DNA of 6,590 nt from UBA1447 sp964568955 (lineage in GTDB: Bacteria; Bacillota; Clostridia; Oscillospirales; Acutalibacteraceae). The position numbers and the translations under genes are program-made. This document shows, piece after piece, positions 1 to 6,142 of this stretch (its first letter is position 1; each line of letters opens with the position of its first letter). Below the pieces are notes generated by a model. That model saw only the letters and a list, made by a program, of their open reading frames with translations. It searched no databases and had not been told where the DNA came from. Where the stretch lies: positions 1 through 6,590 of the forward strand of contig CAZMSM010000087.1 in the NCBI GenBank assembly GCA_964568955.1, given 5' to 3'.

Positions 1-1
1 C

Positions 2-1927
2 GTCACCATAGATGTTTTCGGGATGCCGGGCATTAAAAGCCTTTATATGAACGAGGGCAGGGATGAAAGCATCATAAATGCCGCAAAGGCTGACAGAGTG
101 AAGCCCGCGCAAGCCACTTCCCCCCTCAAGCTGAAAAAGCCCTTACAACTCATTGCTACGGTGGGTGTGGGAGCCGATGCTTTCATCAATACGCCCGAAA
201 ATCTCGAGAACACACTTGAAAACATGCGCGACCAGCTGCCCTACGTTAAAAGCTTGGGCTTTGGCGGTTTTGAAAGTTATGTTAAATGGGATTTCGTCGA
301 ATACGAGCGGGGCGTATACGATTGGAGCTTTTATGATGCGCTCATTGCGCTTGCGAGTGAGTTTGGCTTAAAATGGTTCCCGCTGATAATCGGCGGCTCA
401 GCCTACGCTTTGCCCGAGTGGTTTCGCGAGGAGGTTGAAGGCTTTAAGGGTTTTGAGTGCTTGGAGCATGGAGTCACAAATAATGTTCCCACAATCTTTA
501 ATGAACATCAAACGCCATATGTAATGAAGTATTTGCATGCGTTTGGGAAACATTATGAGGGCAACGAAAACCTGTACGGTGTACGCCTTGGGCCGACGGG
601 CAACTATGGGGAGAGCCAGTACCCCGCAACGGGGAATTGGGGTTATAAGGGGCAGGCGGAGCATATGCACATCGGCTGGTGGGCGCACGGCGAGGATGCC
701 AACATCAGGTTTTCAAAATGGCTGCTTAATAAATATAAAACGGTAGAAAACATATCCAAACAATGGCGAGAAGAAGTTTTGTCCTTTGACGCAATAAAAA
801 CATTTCTCCCCTACCAAACGGCGGTTATGCGTAAAAGAAAAGACTTTGTGGATTGGTACATGGACGAGATGACCGATTGGTGCAACCGCTGGGCTGTCTG
901 GGTGAGGGAGGAGCTGAAATCTCACGACATATATCAGTCGGCAGGCGGCTGGGGTTTTTGCGAGGCGGGCAGTGATTTTACCGACCAAACGGCGGGCATG
1001 TGCGCGGTGAATGGTGGTATACGCGCCACGAATGAGGACGAAAGCTATGAGCTCAACTTCGCCATTACGCGCATGCTTTCAAGCGCGGCGCGGTTTTACA
1101 AGGTTCCTTTTGGTTCGGAGCCTGCAGGTTACAGCACTGCAAGGGGCATCGTTAACAGGCTTTATAACATCATTATTAATAAGGGTCAGCATCTGTTTTA
1201 TTACTCGGGCAACTTCATTTGCTGTGATGAAAGTGAAGCTTTTTGGCGCAAGTATGCCCCTCTTTTGGATGAGCGGGAAGAGCCTGTCATAGACGTGGCG
1301 GTCTTGTACCCCGACACAATGACCAAAATCAGTGATTCTTCGATCAGATGGCTGGACGGGTCTTCGTTTTTCTCCCAAGTGTTTGCCTTAAGGAGAAAGC
1401 TTGACTATGACTTTTGCTCGGAGCGTATGATAAAAGACGGGGCGCTTGATGTGAGCCGTTATAAAGCCTTTGTGCTTTTGACAAGAAACCATGACGGAGA
1501 CTATATAGAAGCAGATGCTCTCGAGGGGATTGACGCCTATGTCAGAAAAGGCGGCGTGGTGATTTATCCGCTTTTGCGCTCGAACGCAAGAATGGGTCCG
1601 CAGACACTTGAAGGGGATTGCAGCGTTTTTGAGCGCTGGAGAGCGGGCGACACGGGTAGCGGAAAGGTGATCTTTATCAATGCCCAACGTGAACCCTTGG
1701 ACGCCTTTATAGACGATGCTGCGGATGCGATTGCGCAGCTACCGAATATTTCGCCCCTGACAAGAGAGATGTTGCGAACGGAAAAACCGCGCAGCGTTTA
1801 TATGAGTGCGTTAAAAAGCGGTAAGCTTGCCCTCTACAATGACCTTATGTCACCGGCACAACTAACGCTTGAGGACAAAAGGAAAATTGACATGGAGCCT
1901 GTTTCAATAAAAATTATCCAAAGATAA
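2..1927 (+). CDS. Glycoside hydrolase of the GH42/GH14-like TIM-barrel type, 5'-truncated
   Basis: Probable retaining glycosidase; substrate unknown. The frame is open from base 2. The first ATG (base 23) has no Shine-Dalgarno sequence, and the residues before it (VTIDVFG) read like the end of a beta-strand domain, so the gene most likely starts outside the window. Numbered from the Met at 23, residues about 40-410 look like a TIM barrel. The motif GPTGNYGESQYP (190-201) resembles the beta-amylase GPAGE-RYP acid site, making E197 the likely acid/base. E366 in PFGSEPAG sits where the nucleophile on strand 7 is expected. Residues about 420-575 resemble the Rossmann-like trimerisation domain of GH42 beta-galactosidases (VAVLYP, YVRKGGVVIYP). 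A short beta-rich tail (about 590-634, ending in EPVSIKII) closes the protein. No secretion signal can be judged because the N-terminus is missing. The stop codon lies inside the terminator hairpin. The glycosidase class is fairly sure; the exact family is not. Confidence 0.8.
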   Translation, partial: VTIDVFGMPGIKSLYMNEGRDESIINAAKADRVKPAQATSPLKLKKPLQLIATVGVGADAFINTPENLENTLENMRDQLPYVKSLGFGGFESYVKWDFVEYERGVYDWSFYDALIALASEFGLKWFPLIIGGSAYALPEWFREEVEGFKGFECLEHGVTNNVPTIFNEHQTPYVMKYLHAFGKHYEGNENLYGVRLGPTGNYGESQYPATGNWGYKGQAEHMHIGWWAHGEDANIRFSKWLLNKYKTVENISKQWREEVLSFDAIKTFLPYQTAVMRKRKDFVDWYMDEMTDWCNRWAVWVREELKSHDIYQSAGGWGFCEAGSDFTDQTAGMCAVNGGIRATNEDESYELNFAITRMLSSAARFYKVPFGSEPAGYSTARGIVNRLYNIIINKGQHLFYYSGNFICCDESEAFWRKYAPLLDEREEPVIDVAVLYPDTMTKISDSSIRWLDGSSFFSQVFALRRKLDYDFCSERMIKDGALDVSRYKAFVLLTRNHDGDYIEADALEGIDAYVRKGGVVIYPLLRSNARMGPQTLEGDCSVFERWRAGDTGSGKVIFINAQREPLDAFIDDAADAIAQLPNISPLTREMLRTEKPRSVYMSALKSGKLALYNDLMSPAQLTLEDKRKIDMEPVSIKIIQR

Positions 1928-1968
1928 ATAAAAGCAGACGGTCGTAAGGGCCGTCTGCTTTTATTTAT
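1924..1968. terminator. Bidirectional intrinsic terminator between convergent genes
   Basis: Arms 1924-1943 and 1949-1968 pair along their full length with one G-T wobble (1942/1950), leaving the 5-nt loop GTAAG. The core GCAGACGG/CCGTCTGC is GC-rich and is flanked by A-rich and T-rich outer arms, so a U tract follows the stem on either strand. The hairpin contains the stop codon of the upstream glycosidase (1925-1927) and lies 19 nt beyond the stop of the convergent amidohydrolase. It can end both transcripts. Confidence 0.93.
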
Positions 1969-1987
1969 TGTTTATTTTACTGCTTTG

Positions 1988-3223
1988 TTAATCCTTGAAT
2001 CCGTAAAATTCTTTCGGATTGTCATAGAGCATTTTTCGTGCGATCTCTAAAGCCCTCTCAAGTGTAAGGGCTTTATCCCGAACTTTTTTAGCAAGTACGC
2101 GGGCAATCGTTTCCCTCGCCATTATTAAGTGGCCGAAAACCTTTTCCACAACGTAATAGTCGCCGCCAAAACCAAAAATTTTGTTGTCGGGCAGCATTTC
2201 TATCATTTCATCAAGCGCGTCAAAGGCAAACCTTTGACTGATAAGGTATGTCCAGCACATATTCATTCTTACGTTAGGCCAAACCTTCCCCAGCATGATG
2301 GCTTCCCTCATATAAGGGTAACCCACGTGATAAAGGTCGATTTTAACATCCTGGTTTTTCATGATAAAAGGCAACAGATTTGCCGGTGACAGCTCCCGGT
2401 AATCGTTCCAGTAACCCGTGTGCATACAGCACACAAGCTCGTTTTCATGAGTTGTACGCATTTGATAGCAAAGGATAAACTCGTTGAGTGGATTGCGCCT
2501 GGGGAGTTGCAAGGATGGGTCGGCCAGTAGGCGCGCAAGTGTGGCCTCGGCGTCCGCCCGTGTTACCTCGTCTATCGAAAACGCCAGGAACTTAATGCCC
2601 ACGGCTTTCATCGCTTTAGCGTTACGAATATGCTTTTGGCACACTTCCAAAACGTCGTCAAGAGAGCCGGTTTTGCCGCTAAGTGTTTTCAGGATAGCCT
2701 CGCGGGAACAAAGCTCATCAATGGCCCTCACGGTTTGCAGGATACGCCCCGAATATGTGTCATCAAGGGGGCCGTCGCAGTTTATCGATGCAATTATTTT
2801 GCAGCTGTCACGAAGCACGCGGTCATAAAGCCCTTTTGTGTTAGCCTTCTTTATTCGGTCGCTAACAACATGTACATTCTCGCATGTAAGTTCCCCTTCA
2901 CCATAAAACTTCTCCATCGCTATATGTGCAGCGCGGAAATAAGAGGTGTGCTTTGTTTTCTTGTAAAACGGCTCAAAAGTGCGCCACTTCCAGTCGATAT
3001 CGCCCGGCTGCCACAATATTTTTGCCATCGTTTCTTTGTCCATGCCTGCAGTGTAGAGGTCATGCTGGCAGTAGTGCGAAAAAAGAGTAAAGGCGTCGGG
3101 CTCCTGAGCCAGCCGTTTGCTTTCAGGGTCCAAATGCTCATGGCAGTCATAGATGTAGAGCTTTTCAAGCTCTGTGATGATTTCTTTTTCCAGCTCAGTT
3201 AAAGATTCAAGATAAAAAGACAC
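1988..3223 (-). CDS. Amidohydrolase-superfamily protein, uronate-isomerase-like
   Basis: A 411-residue metal-dependent TIM-barrel enzyme of the amidohydrolase superfamily, predicted to be cytoplasmic (no signal peptide). Visible ligand motifs, numbered from the GTG start, are H28-E-H30 after strand 1 (YDCHEHLDP), H268 in CMHTGYW, H299 in LYHVGYP, and D355 in FGFGGD at the expected strand 8. The region SHYCQHDLYTAGM through KWRTFEPFYKKTKHTSYFRAAHIAMEKFYG (about 49-107, described here in parts) recalls the insert of uronate isomerases (UxaC). The uronate isomerase TTDDP motif is replaced by SINCDGP (146-152). A sugar-acid isomerase or lactone/amide hydrolase activity is possible; I cannot choose between them. 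The start is GTG at 3223, because GGAGGG lies 6 nt upstream; an in-frame ATG at 3274 has no such site. It faces the glycosidase and is divergent from the flavodoxin gene. Confidence 0.82.
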   Translation of the reverse strand: MSFYLESLTELEKEIITELEKLYIYDCHEHLDPESKRLAQEPDAFTLFSHYCQHDLYTAGMDKETMAKILWQPGDIDWKWRTFEPFYKKTKHTSYFRAAHIAMEKFYGEGELTCENVHVVSDRIKKANTKGLYDRVLRDSCKIIASINCDGPLDDTYSGRILQTVRAIDELCSREAILKTLSGKTGSLDDVLEVCQKHIRNAKAMKAVGIKFLAFSIDEVTRADAEATLARLLADPSLQLPRRNPLNEFILCYQMRTTHENELVCCMHTGYWNDYRELSPANLLPFIMKNQDVKIDLYHVGYPYMREAIMLGKVWPNVRMNMCWTYLISQRFAFDALDEMIEMLPDNKIFGFGGDYYVVEKVFGHLIMARETIARVLAKKVRDKALTLERALEIARKMLYDNPKEFYGFKD

Positions 3224-3229
3224 AATAAT

Positions 3230-3235
3230 CCCTCC
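3230..3235 (-). promoter_or_regulatory. Ribosome binding site that fixes a GTG start
   Basis: On the minus strand GGAGGG is followed by 6 nt (ATTATT) and then GTG (3223-3221). This places the amidohydrolase start 17 codons inside the longest open frame, whose ATG at 3274 lacks an RBS and would add a stretch (MAFNALLCYD...) unlike the family. Confidence 0.85.
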
Positions 3236-3244
3236 AATGTTCAA

Positions 3245-3253
3245 ATCATAGCA
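3245..3253 (-). promoter_or_regulatory. Possible extended -10 promoter element for the amidohydrolase gene
   Basis: The minus strand reads TGCTATGAT, an extended -10 (TGnTATAAT-like). The hexamer 17 bp upstream, TGGCAT (3273-3268), is a poor -35. Transcription would begin around 3238, leaving a very short leader of about 15 nt before GTG, which is tight but still includes the RBS. This is a weak call; the true promoter may lie further upstream. Confidence 0.3.
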
Positions 3254-3312
3254 CAATAAAGCGTTAAATGCCATAAAATCCTATACATTGCCTTGTGCTT
3301 TTGCGTTTTTTG

Positions 3313-3341
3313 TTGTGAGTTTTATGCAAATAAGATATACT
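3313..3341 (+). promoter_or_regulatory. Sigma-A-type promoter for the flavodoxin gene
   Basis: TTGTGA (3313-3318) and TATACT (3336-3341) are separated by 17 bp in an AT-rich stretch. The expected start of transcription is about 3348, giving a leader of roughly 50 nt before the ATG at 3401. No clear operator or catabolite-repression (cre) motif is visible around it. Confidence 0.6.
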
Positions 3342-3400
3342 ATATTTTGTGAAGGGGTTTGATTGTCTTTCCATATGTCCTAAACAGAAAGGAAAATCAA

Positions 3401-3838
3401 ATGAAAAAACTAATCGTGTCTTCCAGAGAATCAGGCAATACATTTAAGGTGTGCCAATATGTATCAAGCAATTCGGATGTTGAGTTTCAAAGTGCAGCCA
3501 AAACTGAAAAACAGGATCTGTCGTCCTATGATGTCATTATATTGGCTTCCGGTGTATATGGTAATCATGTTCATAAAAGCATTGTTAAATGGATAAACAG
3601 TATTGAAAAAAATACAATCACTTCAAGTGCAAAATTCTATCTCTTTTTAACATGGTTTGGCAGAGGGGACTCTGATAGAGCTGCTTTTAATGAGGTGAAG
3701 CATTTGTTGGGTGAGAAAGGCATAAAACTTGAGGACAACTATATGAAATGTTTTGGAAAAGGGATGGGCGTGGTAAGAAGTTCCCATCCAAATGAAGAAG
3801 ATTTTAAAAATGTTTTGTTATGGGCAAATGAACTATAA
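3401..3838 (+). CDS. Small flavodoxin-family protein
   Basis: A 145-residue single-domain flavodoxin-fold protein, expected to bind FMN and carry electrons in the cytoplasm. The start MKKLIVSSRESGNTFKV gives strand 1 followed by the phosphate-binding loop S7-x-x-x-S11-G12-N13-T14. The second FMN loop is at about 50-57 (SGVYGNHV) and a third at about 85-91 (WFGRGDS). Length is usual for short flavodoxins. ATG 3401 is preferred because AAAGGA (3388-3393) lies 7 nt upstream; a TTG at 3359 in the same frame would add 14 non-family residues. All four arginines are AGA. It is the first gene after the predicted promoter and is followed by rtcB in the same direction. Redox partner and target are not deducible. 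Flavodoxin-like quinone or iron reductases are alternatives, though the protein looks too short for an NADPH-dependent reductase. Confidence 0.8.
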   Translation: MKKLIVSSRESGNTFKVCQYVSSNSDVEFQSAAKTEKQDLSSYDVIILASGVYGNHVHKSIVKWINSIEKNTITSSAKFYLFLTWFGRGDSDRAAFNEVKHLLGEKGIKLEDNYMKCFGKGMGVVRSSHPNEEDFKNVLLWANEL

Positions 3839-3874
3839 ACCGCACGGATGGGTCTATGATATTTCCGTAGTCTG

Positions 3875-3910
3875 AAACACAAGAGGCATCTCTCTGTGCT
3901 GTGTTTTTTT
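3875..3910 (+). terminator. Candidate terminator or attenuator in front of rtcB
   Basis: AAACACA (3875-3881) can pair with TGTGTTT (3900-3906), and AGAG (3882-3885) with CTCT (3890-3893) around a GCAT loop, leaving a 3'-side bulge. An alternative is CACAAGAG with CTCTcTGTG (3878-3898), which has one bulged base. A run of seven T (3904-3910) follows and directly abuts the rtcB Shine-Dalgarno sequence at 3911. The element could end the flavodoxin transcript partially or control read-through into rtcB. No convincing separate rtcB promoter was found in the gap. Confidence 0.5.
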
Positions 3911-3916
3911 AGGAGG
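3911..3916 (+). promoter_or_regulatory. Ribosome binding site of rtcB
   Basis: A perfect AGGAGG lies 9 nt before the ATG at 3926. It decides the start: the in-frame GTG at 3896 would be inside the hairpin and would translate the T tract and the Shine-Dalgarno itself. The site begins at the base after the T7 tract. Confidence 0.85.
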
Positions 3917-3925
3917 CGAAAGAAT

Positions 3926-5140
3926 ATGGAATTAAAAGGTAAGTACGCTACCGCAAAAGCATTTGCAGATGAATTAGAACAAGGCGCAAAGGAGCAAATA
4001 CTGACCCTGCTGGACCAAAAGTTTATAGAAGGTTCAAATGTCAGAATCATGCCGGATGTCCACCAAGGCAAGGGTTCTGTAATTGGCTTTACTGCTGATA
4101 TGGGGGACAAGATAGTGCCCAATATTGTTGGCGTTGACATTGGATGTGGTATGCTGACAGTGGAATTGGGCGGTATGGATATAGATTTAGAGAAGTTAGA
4201 CGAGACCATAACAAAGAAAATCCCTTCCGGCAGACACGTACATGATGAGAGGAAATATGAATTTGATAGATTACAAGATCTCCATATCTTTAGGGAGTTG
4301 AGAGACACCAGAAGGATAATAAGGAGCATAGGGAGCCTTGGAGGGGGGAACCACTTTATAGAAGTGGGCGAAGATTCAAGTGATGATAAATATATGGTTA
4401 TTCACTCCGGAAGCAGAAACTTAGGCCTTCAAATAGCCAATACTTATCAAGGGATAGCCATCGACCTGTGTAGCGGTAAGAGAGAGTTTTTTGAAAGAAA
4501 AGAAGAGCTGATTGAAAGCTATAAAGAGCAAGGGAAGAGAGATAATATTGAACGTGCTTTAAAGCGTTTAGAAAAAGAATATAAGGGGCTAAAGCCGGAG
4601 TATCCAAGGGACTTGTGCTATTTAGACGGTGAGTTTAGAGAAAGGTACCTTCACGATATGAAAATAGCGCAGGAATATGCCAGCTTAAATAGGAAAACAA
4701 TGGCAGACATTATTCTTTATAGTATGTTTGAAAAAGAATTAGATGATTTCCCTCATTTTGAAACGGTGCATAATTACATAAGTTTTAAAGACAACATCAT
4801 TAGAAAAGGAGCCATTTCTGCCTATGAGGGAGAAAGGGTATTAATCCCTATAAATATGAGGGACGGCTCTATAATTGGTGTGGGCAAGGGGAACTCGGAC
4901 TGGAATTATTCGGCACCCCATGGAGCGGGCAGAGTTTTAAGCAGAACCCAGGCCAAACAAGAACTAGATTTGGCCGGATTTAAGGAGTCAATGAAAGGAA
5001 TCTATTCCACATCCGTTCACCAAGGGACTTTAGACGAGGCCCCTAGTGCATATAAACCGATGGAGGAAATAATAGAAGCCATGAGAGATACTGTAGAAGT
5101 AGTAGATATAATAAAACCAATATTCAATCATAAAGCATAA
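3926..5140 (+). CDS. rtcB: RNA-splicing ligase RtcB
   Basis: A 404-residue GTP- and Mn2+-dependent RNA ligase that joins 2',3'-cyclic-phosphate (or 3'-phosphate) ends to 5'-OH ends and acts in tRNA and RNA repair in the cytoplasm. All key motifs are present: PDVHQGKG (43-50), metal ligands D71 and C74 in VGVDIGCGM, N142 and H143 in GGGNHFIE, H160 in HSGSRNLG, H282 in HNY, and the guanylylated histidine H332 in PHGAGR. The EAPSAYK box is at 371-377. Length fits the short bacterial group (about 400 residues). The usual PGSM loop reads IPINMRDGS (307-315), which suggests a distinct clostridial-type RtcB subgroup. No archease, RtcA cyclase, RtcR regulator, PrfH or Ro-like protein is in the window. 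It is 37 nt upstream of the pirin gene, probably in one transcript. Of 25 arginines, 23 use AGA/AGG. The family assignment is very secure; the substrate RNA is unknown. Confidence 0.97.
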   Translation: MELKGKYATAKAFADELEQGAKEQILTLLDQKFIEGSNVRIMPDVHQGKGSVIGFTADMGDKIVPNIVGVDIGCGMLTVELGGMDIDLEKLDETITKKIPSGRHVHDERKYEFDRLQDLHIFRELRDTRRIIRSIGSLGGGNHFIEVGEDSSDDKYMVIHSGSRNLGLQIANTYQGIAIDLCSGKREFFERKEELIESYKEQGKRDNIERALKRLEKEYKGLKPEYPRDLCYLDGEFRERYLHDMKIAQEYASLNRKTMADIILYSMFEKELDDFPHFETVHNYISFKDNIIRKGAISAYEGERVLIPINMRDGSIIGVGKGNSDWNYSAPHGAGRVLSRTQAKQELDLAGFKESMKGIYSTSVHQGTLDEAPSAYKPMEEIIEAMRDTVEVVDIIKPIFNHKA

Positions 5141-5163
5141 AAACAGGGAACTAAAACATAAAG

Positions 5164-5169
5164 AGGAGG
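5164..5169 (+). promoter_or_regulatory. Ribosome binding site of the pirin gene
   Basis: AGGAGG (with a further G) lies 8 nt before the ATG at 5178. The 37-nt gap after the rtcB stop contains this site and no visible promoter or terminator, which supports cotranscription with rtcB. Confidence 0.85.
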
Positions 5170-5177
5170 GTTAGAAC

Positions 5178-6017
5178 ATGGAAAGAAAAATCAAACAAGA
5201 GGTACAAGGTTTTAGAACACAAGATGGCGCCGGCGTAAACTTGGTCAGGGTTTTAGGGAATAGAACCATCCGAGAATACGATCCGATTTTAATGCTCGAT
5301 TCTTTTGACAGCACAAACCCCGATGATTACACGGCCGGCTTTCCGTTGCATCCCCATAGAGGGATTGAAACAATTAGTTATATCTATCGTGGCCACATGA
5401 CGCATAAGGACAGCTTAGGCAATGAGGACACCATCGCTGACGGAGAAGTCCAATGGATGACAGCGGGCTCCGGCATTTTTCACGAAGAAAAACTGCCGGC
5501 ATCCGAAAGGTTGCTTGGCGTGCAGCTTTGGCTGAATCTTCCCGCAAAGGATAAAATGGTTCCCCCCGCTTATCACAGTATTAAGAACGCTGAAATTGAA
5601 GAAATAGAGCTGGAAAGCGGCAAGTTGCGGCTACTCGCAGGAGAGTTTGAAGGACGAAAAGGATATTTAGGCAAATACCTTCCGCTGGATTATTACGATT
5701 TGCACATCAACCCAAACGCATCTATTAGTTTGAAGACAGAAAAAGAACGTTCTGTCATGGTCTTTACTCTTTTAGGCGACGCATATATCGCCGGCGAGTT
5801 GGTGAAAGAAAAGACGGCAGTAAAACTTACCCCCGGCGACTATGTGGAGATAAAGGCGACAGATAAAAATGCACAAGTGTTATTTGTAAGTTCGACTCCT
5901 CTGGCTGAACCGGTCGTTTGGGGTGGACCTATCGTCATGAACACAAAGGAAGAACTGAATAAAGCGTTCGACGATATAGAAAAAGGCACATTTATACAGG
6001 AAAAAATTTCTTACTGA
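5178..6017 (+). CDS. Pirin-family bicupin protein
   Basis: A 279-residue cytoplasmic protein with two cupin barrels. The N-terminal cupin carries the pirin signature FPLHPHRGIETISYI, with metal ligands H58, H60, H102 and E104 (SGIFHEE), the same spacing as in human pirin and E. coli YhhW. The C-terminal pirin domain spans about 160-270 and closes with the conserved PLAEPVVWGGPIVMN segment. Some family members have quercetin 2,3-dioxygenase activity; many are redox or stress-linked proteins of unknown reaction, so no substrate is assigned. The start has AGGAGG 8 nt upstream. It follows rtcB at 37 nt, and a flavodoxin lies just beyond, so a stress or redox-linked transcript is possible but inferred. 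Its arginine codons are mixed (about half CGN), unlike the two genes before it. Confidence 0.93.
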   Translation: MERKIKQEVQGFRTQDGAGVNLVRVLGNRTIREYDPILMLDSFDSTNPDDYTAGFPLHPHRGIETISYIYRGHMTHKDSLGNEDTIADGEVQWMTAGSGIFHEEKLPASERLLGVQLWLNLPAKDKMVPPAYHSIKNAEIEEIELESGKLRLLAGEFEGRKGYLGKYLPLDYYDLHINPNASISLKTEKERSVMVFTLLGDAYIAGELVKEKTAVKLTPGDYVEIKATDKNAQVLFVSSTPLAEPVVWGGPIVMNTKEELNKAFDDIEKGTFIQEKISY

Positions 6018-6060
6018 TAAATATCGAACAGTGGGAATCATAGAGGGATATTTACTGTCG
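6018..6060 (+). repeat. Overlapping inverted repeats after the pirin gene
   Basis: Directly after the pirin stop, TAAATATC (6018-6025) and GATATTTA (6047-6054) form a perfect 8-bp inverted repeat with a 21-nt loop. A second pairing, CG-a-ACAGT (6025-6032) with ACTGTCG (6054-6060), uses overlapping bases and excludes the first. The stems are AT-rich and no T tract follows at once, so this is a weak terminator candidate at best; a binding site or a chance pairing are equally possible. Confidence 0.35.
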
Positions 6061-6142
6061 GCAAATCTTTTCTTTGTCTGTGGTTTGTCCCCCCTGCCAC
6101 ATATATCCCTTATATAGCAATAGTTTTAAAGATGTGCAACTT

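Noticed and set aside
2630..3202. A 190-codon open frame on the + strand opposite the amidohydrolase gene
   Set aside because: It is fully antisense to a gene with intact catalytic motifs, has no RBS, and its translation (Cys/Val/Phe-rich, without family motifs) looks like a frame shadow.
3224..3274. ATG at 3274 as start of the amidohydrolase gene
   Set aside because: There is no RBS there, while GGAGGG sits 6 nt before the GTG at 3223; the ATG would also lie upstream of the candidate -10 box.
3359..3400. TTG at 3359 as start of the flavodoxin gene
   Set aside because: The ATG at 3401 has AAAGGA at good spacing and begins exactly at flavodoxin strand 1; the extra residues have no family counterpart.
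3832..3860. TATGAT (3855-3860) as the -10 of a separate rtcB promoter
   Set aside because: No acceptable -35 hexamer is found at 16-18 bp spacing and there is no extended TG, so it is not listed as a promoter.
3739..4329. A 196-codon open frame on the - strand opposite rtcB and the end of the flavodoxin gene
   Set aside because: It overlaps two well-supported genes in antisense and translates to a Ser/Leu-rich sequence without recognisable motifs; it is a by-product of AT-rich codon use.
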